Assembly (NCBI GenBank): GCA_021793035.1
Contig: JAJYTM010000012.1
Location: 1-13,952, forward strand
DNA: 13,952 nucleotides
Reading direction: 5' to 3'
Source of the DNA: Microcaldota archaeon
GTDB taxonomy: Archaea; Micrarchaeota; Micrarchaeia; Micrarchaeales; Micrarchaeaceae
Below are positions 13,209 through 13,952 of this stretch, piece after piece. A program made the translations under genes and the position numbers. Under the pieces are notes generated by a model. It had not been told where the DNA came from. It saw only the letters and a list, made by a program, of their open reading frames with translations, and searched no databases. Each line of letters opens with the position of its first letter. Positions within the stretch are counted from its first letter, which is position 1.

Positions 13209-13952
13209 ATGCCAGATACCATGTCAGAAACAAAAGCAAGCGCCTTTGGAGTAGTCAAACTATACGGAGAGCATGCGGTTGTGTACGGTTACCATTCTGT
13301 TGCAGTAACAGTAGGGAGGAAAGTTGATGCTAAAGTCAGCGATGTCGATATTGACGGCATCGAATTCCAATTGGATGACTTGAAGCAGAACGGCTCATTT
13401 TCTGTCGAGTATATATCCAAACTCTTCAGGGATTATAAGATGGCGAAGGATGCTGACCGCATAGAGCTTGCAAAAACCGAGAAAGAACACAGGAACAACC
13501 ATATCTCGGCTTTCGTAGAGAATGCGGCAAAGGCAGGAGTGCATTTAGGCCTGCTCCCATACATAATAATCGCAGGAAGGGTAATGGATGAATTCGGTGC
13601 AGGCATGTCTGGTAAAAGGGTGAGCATAAGCTCCGATATACCGATAAGCAGGGGCTTCGCGAGCAGTGCTGCATGCTCTACCGCGTTTACCGTTGCAATG
13701 GCAAATTCCCTAGGAATAATGGCTGGAGACGATAAGCTAATAGACATAGCTAGGGATGGAGACAGGGTAATACACAAGAACTATTCCGCAGGTAAGATAG
13801 ATGTCAATGCCTCCTTCTACGGAGGTTGCATCTTATATAATGATAAGGACGGGGCCGTAAGGGAGGATATACCGCCAAATCTGCGCTTGCTGATAGTAGA
13901 CACAGGCATGAAAAAGCCCACATCTGAGACTGTTAGGATAGTTGCCGAGCAC
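13209..13952 (+). CDS. mvk: Mevalonate kinase (GHMP family), 3' end outside window
   Basis: Phosphorylates mevalonate with ATP in the mevalonate pathway that makes isoprenoid chains for archaeal lipids. 248 codons are visible of an expected 310-330. Motifs: the N-terminal substrate segment GVVKLYGEHAVVYG (14-27), the ATP loop PISRGFASSAACS (145-157; most relatives have GLGSSAA, here GFASSAA), the catalytic Asp in GKIDVNASFYGG (D198), and DTGMKKPTSETV (231-242), which separates mevalonate kinases from homoserine and galactokinases. A lysine- and glutamate-rich stretch around 70-100 is family-variable. ATG 13209 is used; ATG 13221 (MSETKAS) is a close alternative given the TATA position. It follows the ABC operon by 61 nt with its own promoter, so it is likely a separate unit. 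Confidence 0.93.
   Translation, partial: MPDTMSETKASAFGVVKLYGEHAVVYGYHSVAVTVGRKVDAKVSDVDIDGIEFQLDDLKQNGSFSVEYISKLFRDYKMAKDADRIELAKTEKEHRNNHISAFVENAAKAGVHLGLLPYIIIAGRVMDEFGAGMSGKRVSISSDIPISRGFASSAACSTAFTVAMANSLGIMAGDDKLIDIARDGDRVIHKNYSAGKIDVNASFYGGCILYNDKDGAVREDIPPNLRLLIVDTGMKKPTSETVRIVAEH

Overview
The window looks archaeal. The proline-tRNA ligase is of the archaeal/eukaryotic type with a C-terminal zinc site, and there are a mevalonate kinase, an archaeal-type protein disulfide oxidoreductase (PDO) and an HxlR regulator. TATA-like boxes sit 20-40 nt before most first genes, Shine-Dalgarno sequences are of the GGTG/GAGGT kind, GTG and TTG starts occur, and AGG (Arg) and ATA (Ile) codons are heavily used. 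A membrane-anchored FKBP crowded with N-glycosylation sequons and a compact gene layout would suit an acidophilic or DPANN-like archaeon, but the lineage cannot be fixed from this sequence. I see no tRNA, rRNA, CRISPR array, insertion sequence or phage gene.

Layout. 1-433 (-): N-terminal 144 codons of a PDO, with a perfect 19-nt palindrome at its probable transcription start. 556-1056 (+): a 166-aa helical protein of unknown function. 1292-5562 (+): a tight three-gene unit (APC-family permease, calcineurin-like metallophosphoesterase, and a nucleotidyltransferase fused to two phosphoribosyltransferase modules) behind a 235-nt gap that may be a structured leader. 5616-6116 (+): a second 166-aa protein, probably a remote paralogue of the first, with a similar promoter. 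6147-6737 (-): a coiled-coil/winged-helix-like protein. 6913-7449 (-): anchored FKBP, divergent from an HxlR regulator (7570-7998). 8056-9495 (+): ProRS. 9600-9791 (-): a cold-shock-domain protein. 9955-10404 (+): a GNAT acetyltransferase with a TTG start. 10533-13147 (+): an overlapping ATPase/permease/permease ABC-2 operon. 13209-end (+): mevalonate kinase, cut by the window edge.

The most unusual locus is 2871-5562. A metal-dependent phosphoesterase lies one base before a protein joining an AbiEii/MNT-like nucleotidyltransferase with intact acidic residues, a PRTase with a canonical PRPP loop, and a second PRTase copy whose loop has decayed. This suggests a dedicated nucleotide or nucleobase chemistry, possibly a make-and-hydrolyse pair, fed or sensed alongside the permease. 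The two 166-aa proteins on either side, and the similar promoter sequences of all three unknown genes, hint at a larger co-regulated module. The remaining genes are mostly housekeeping or envelope functions: translation, isoprenoid lipid synthesis, disulfide and proline folding outside the cytoplasm, and export.
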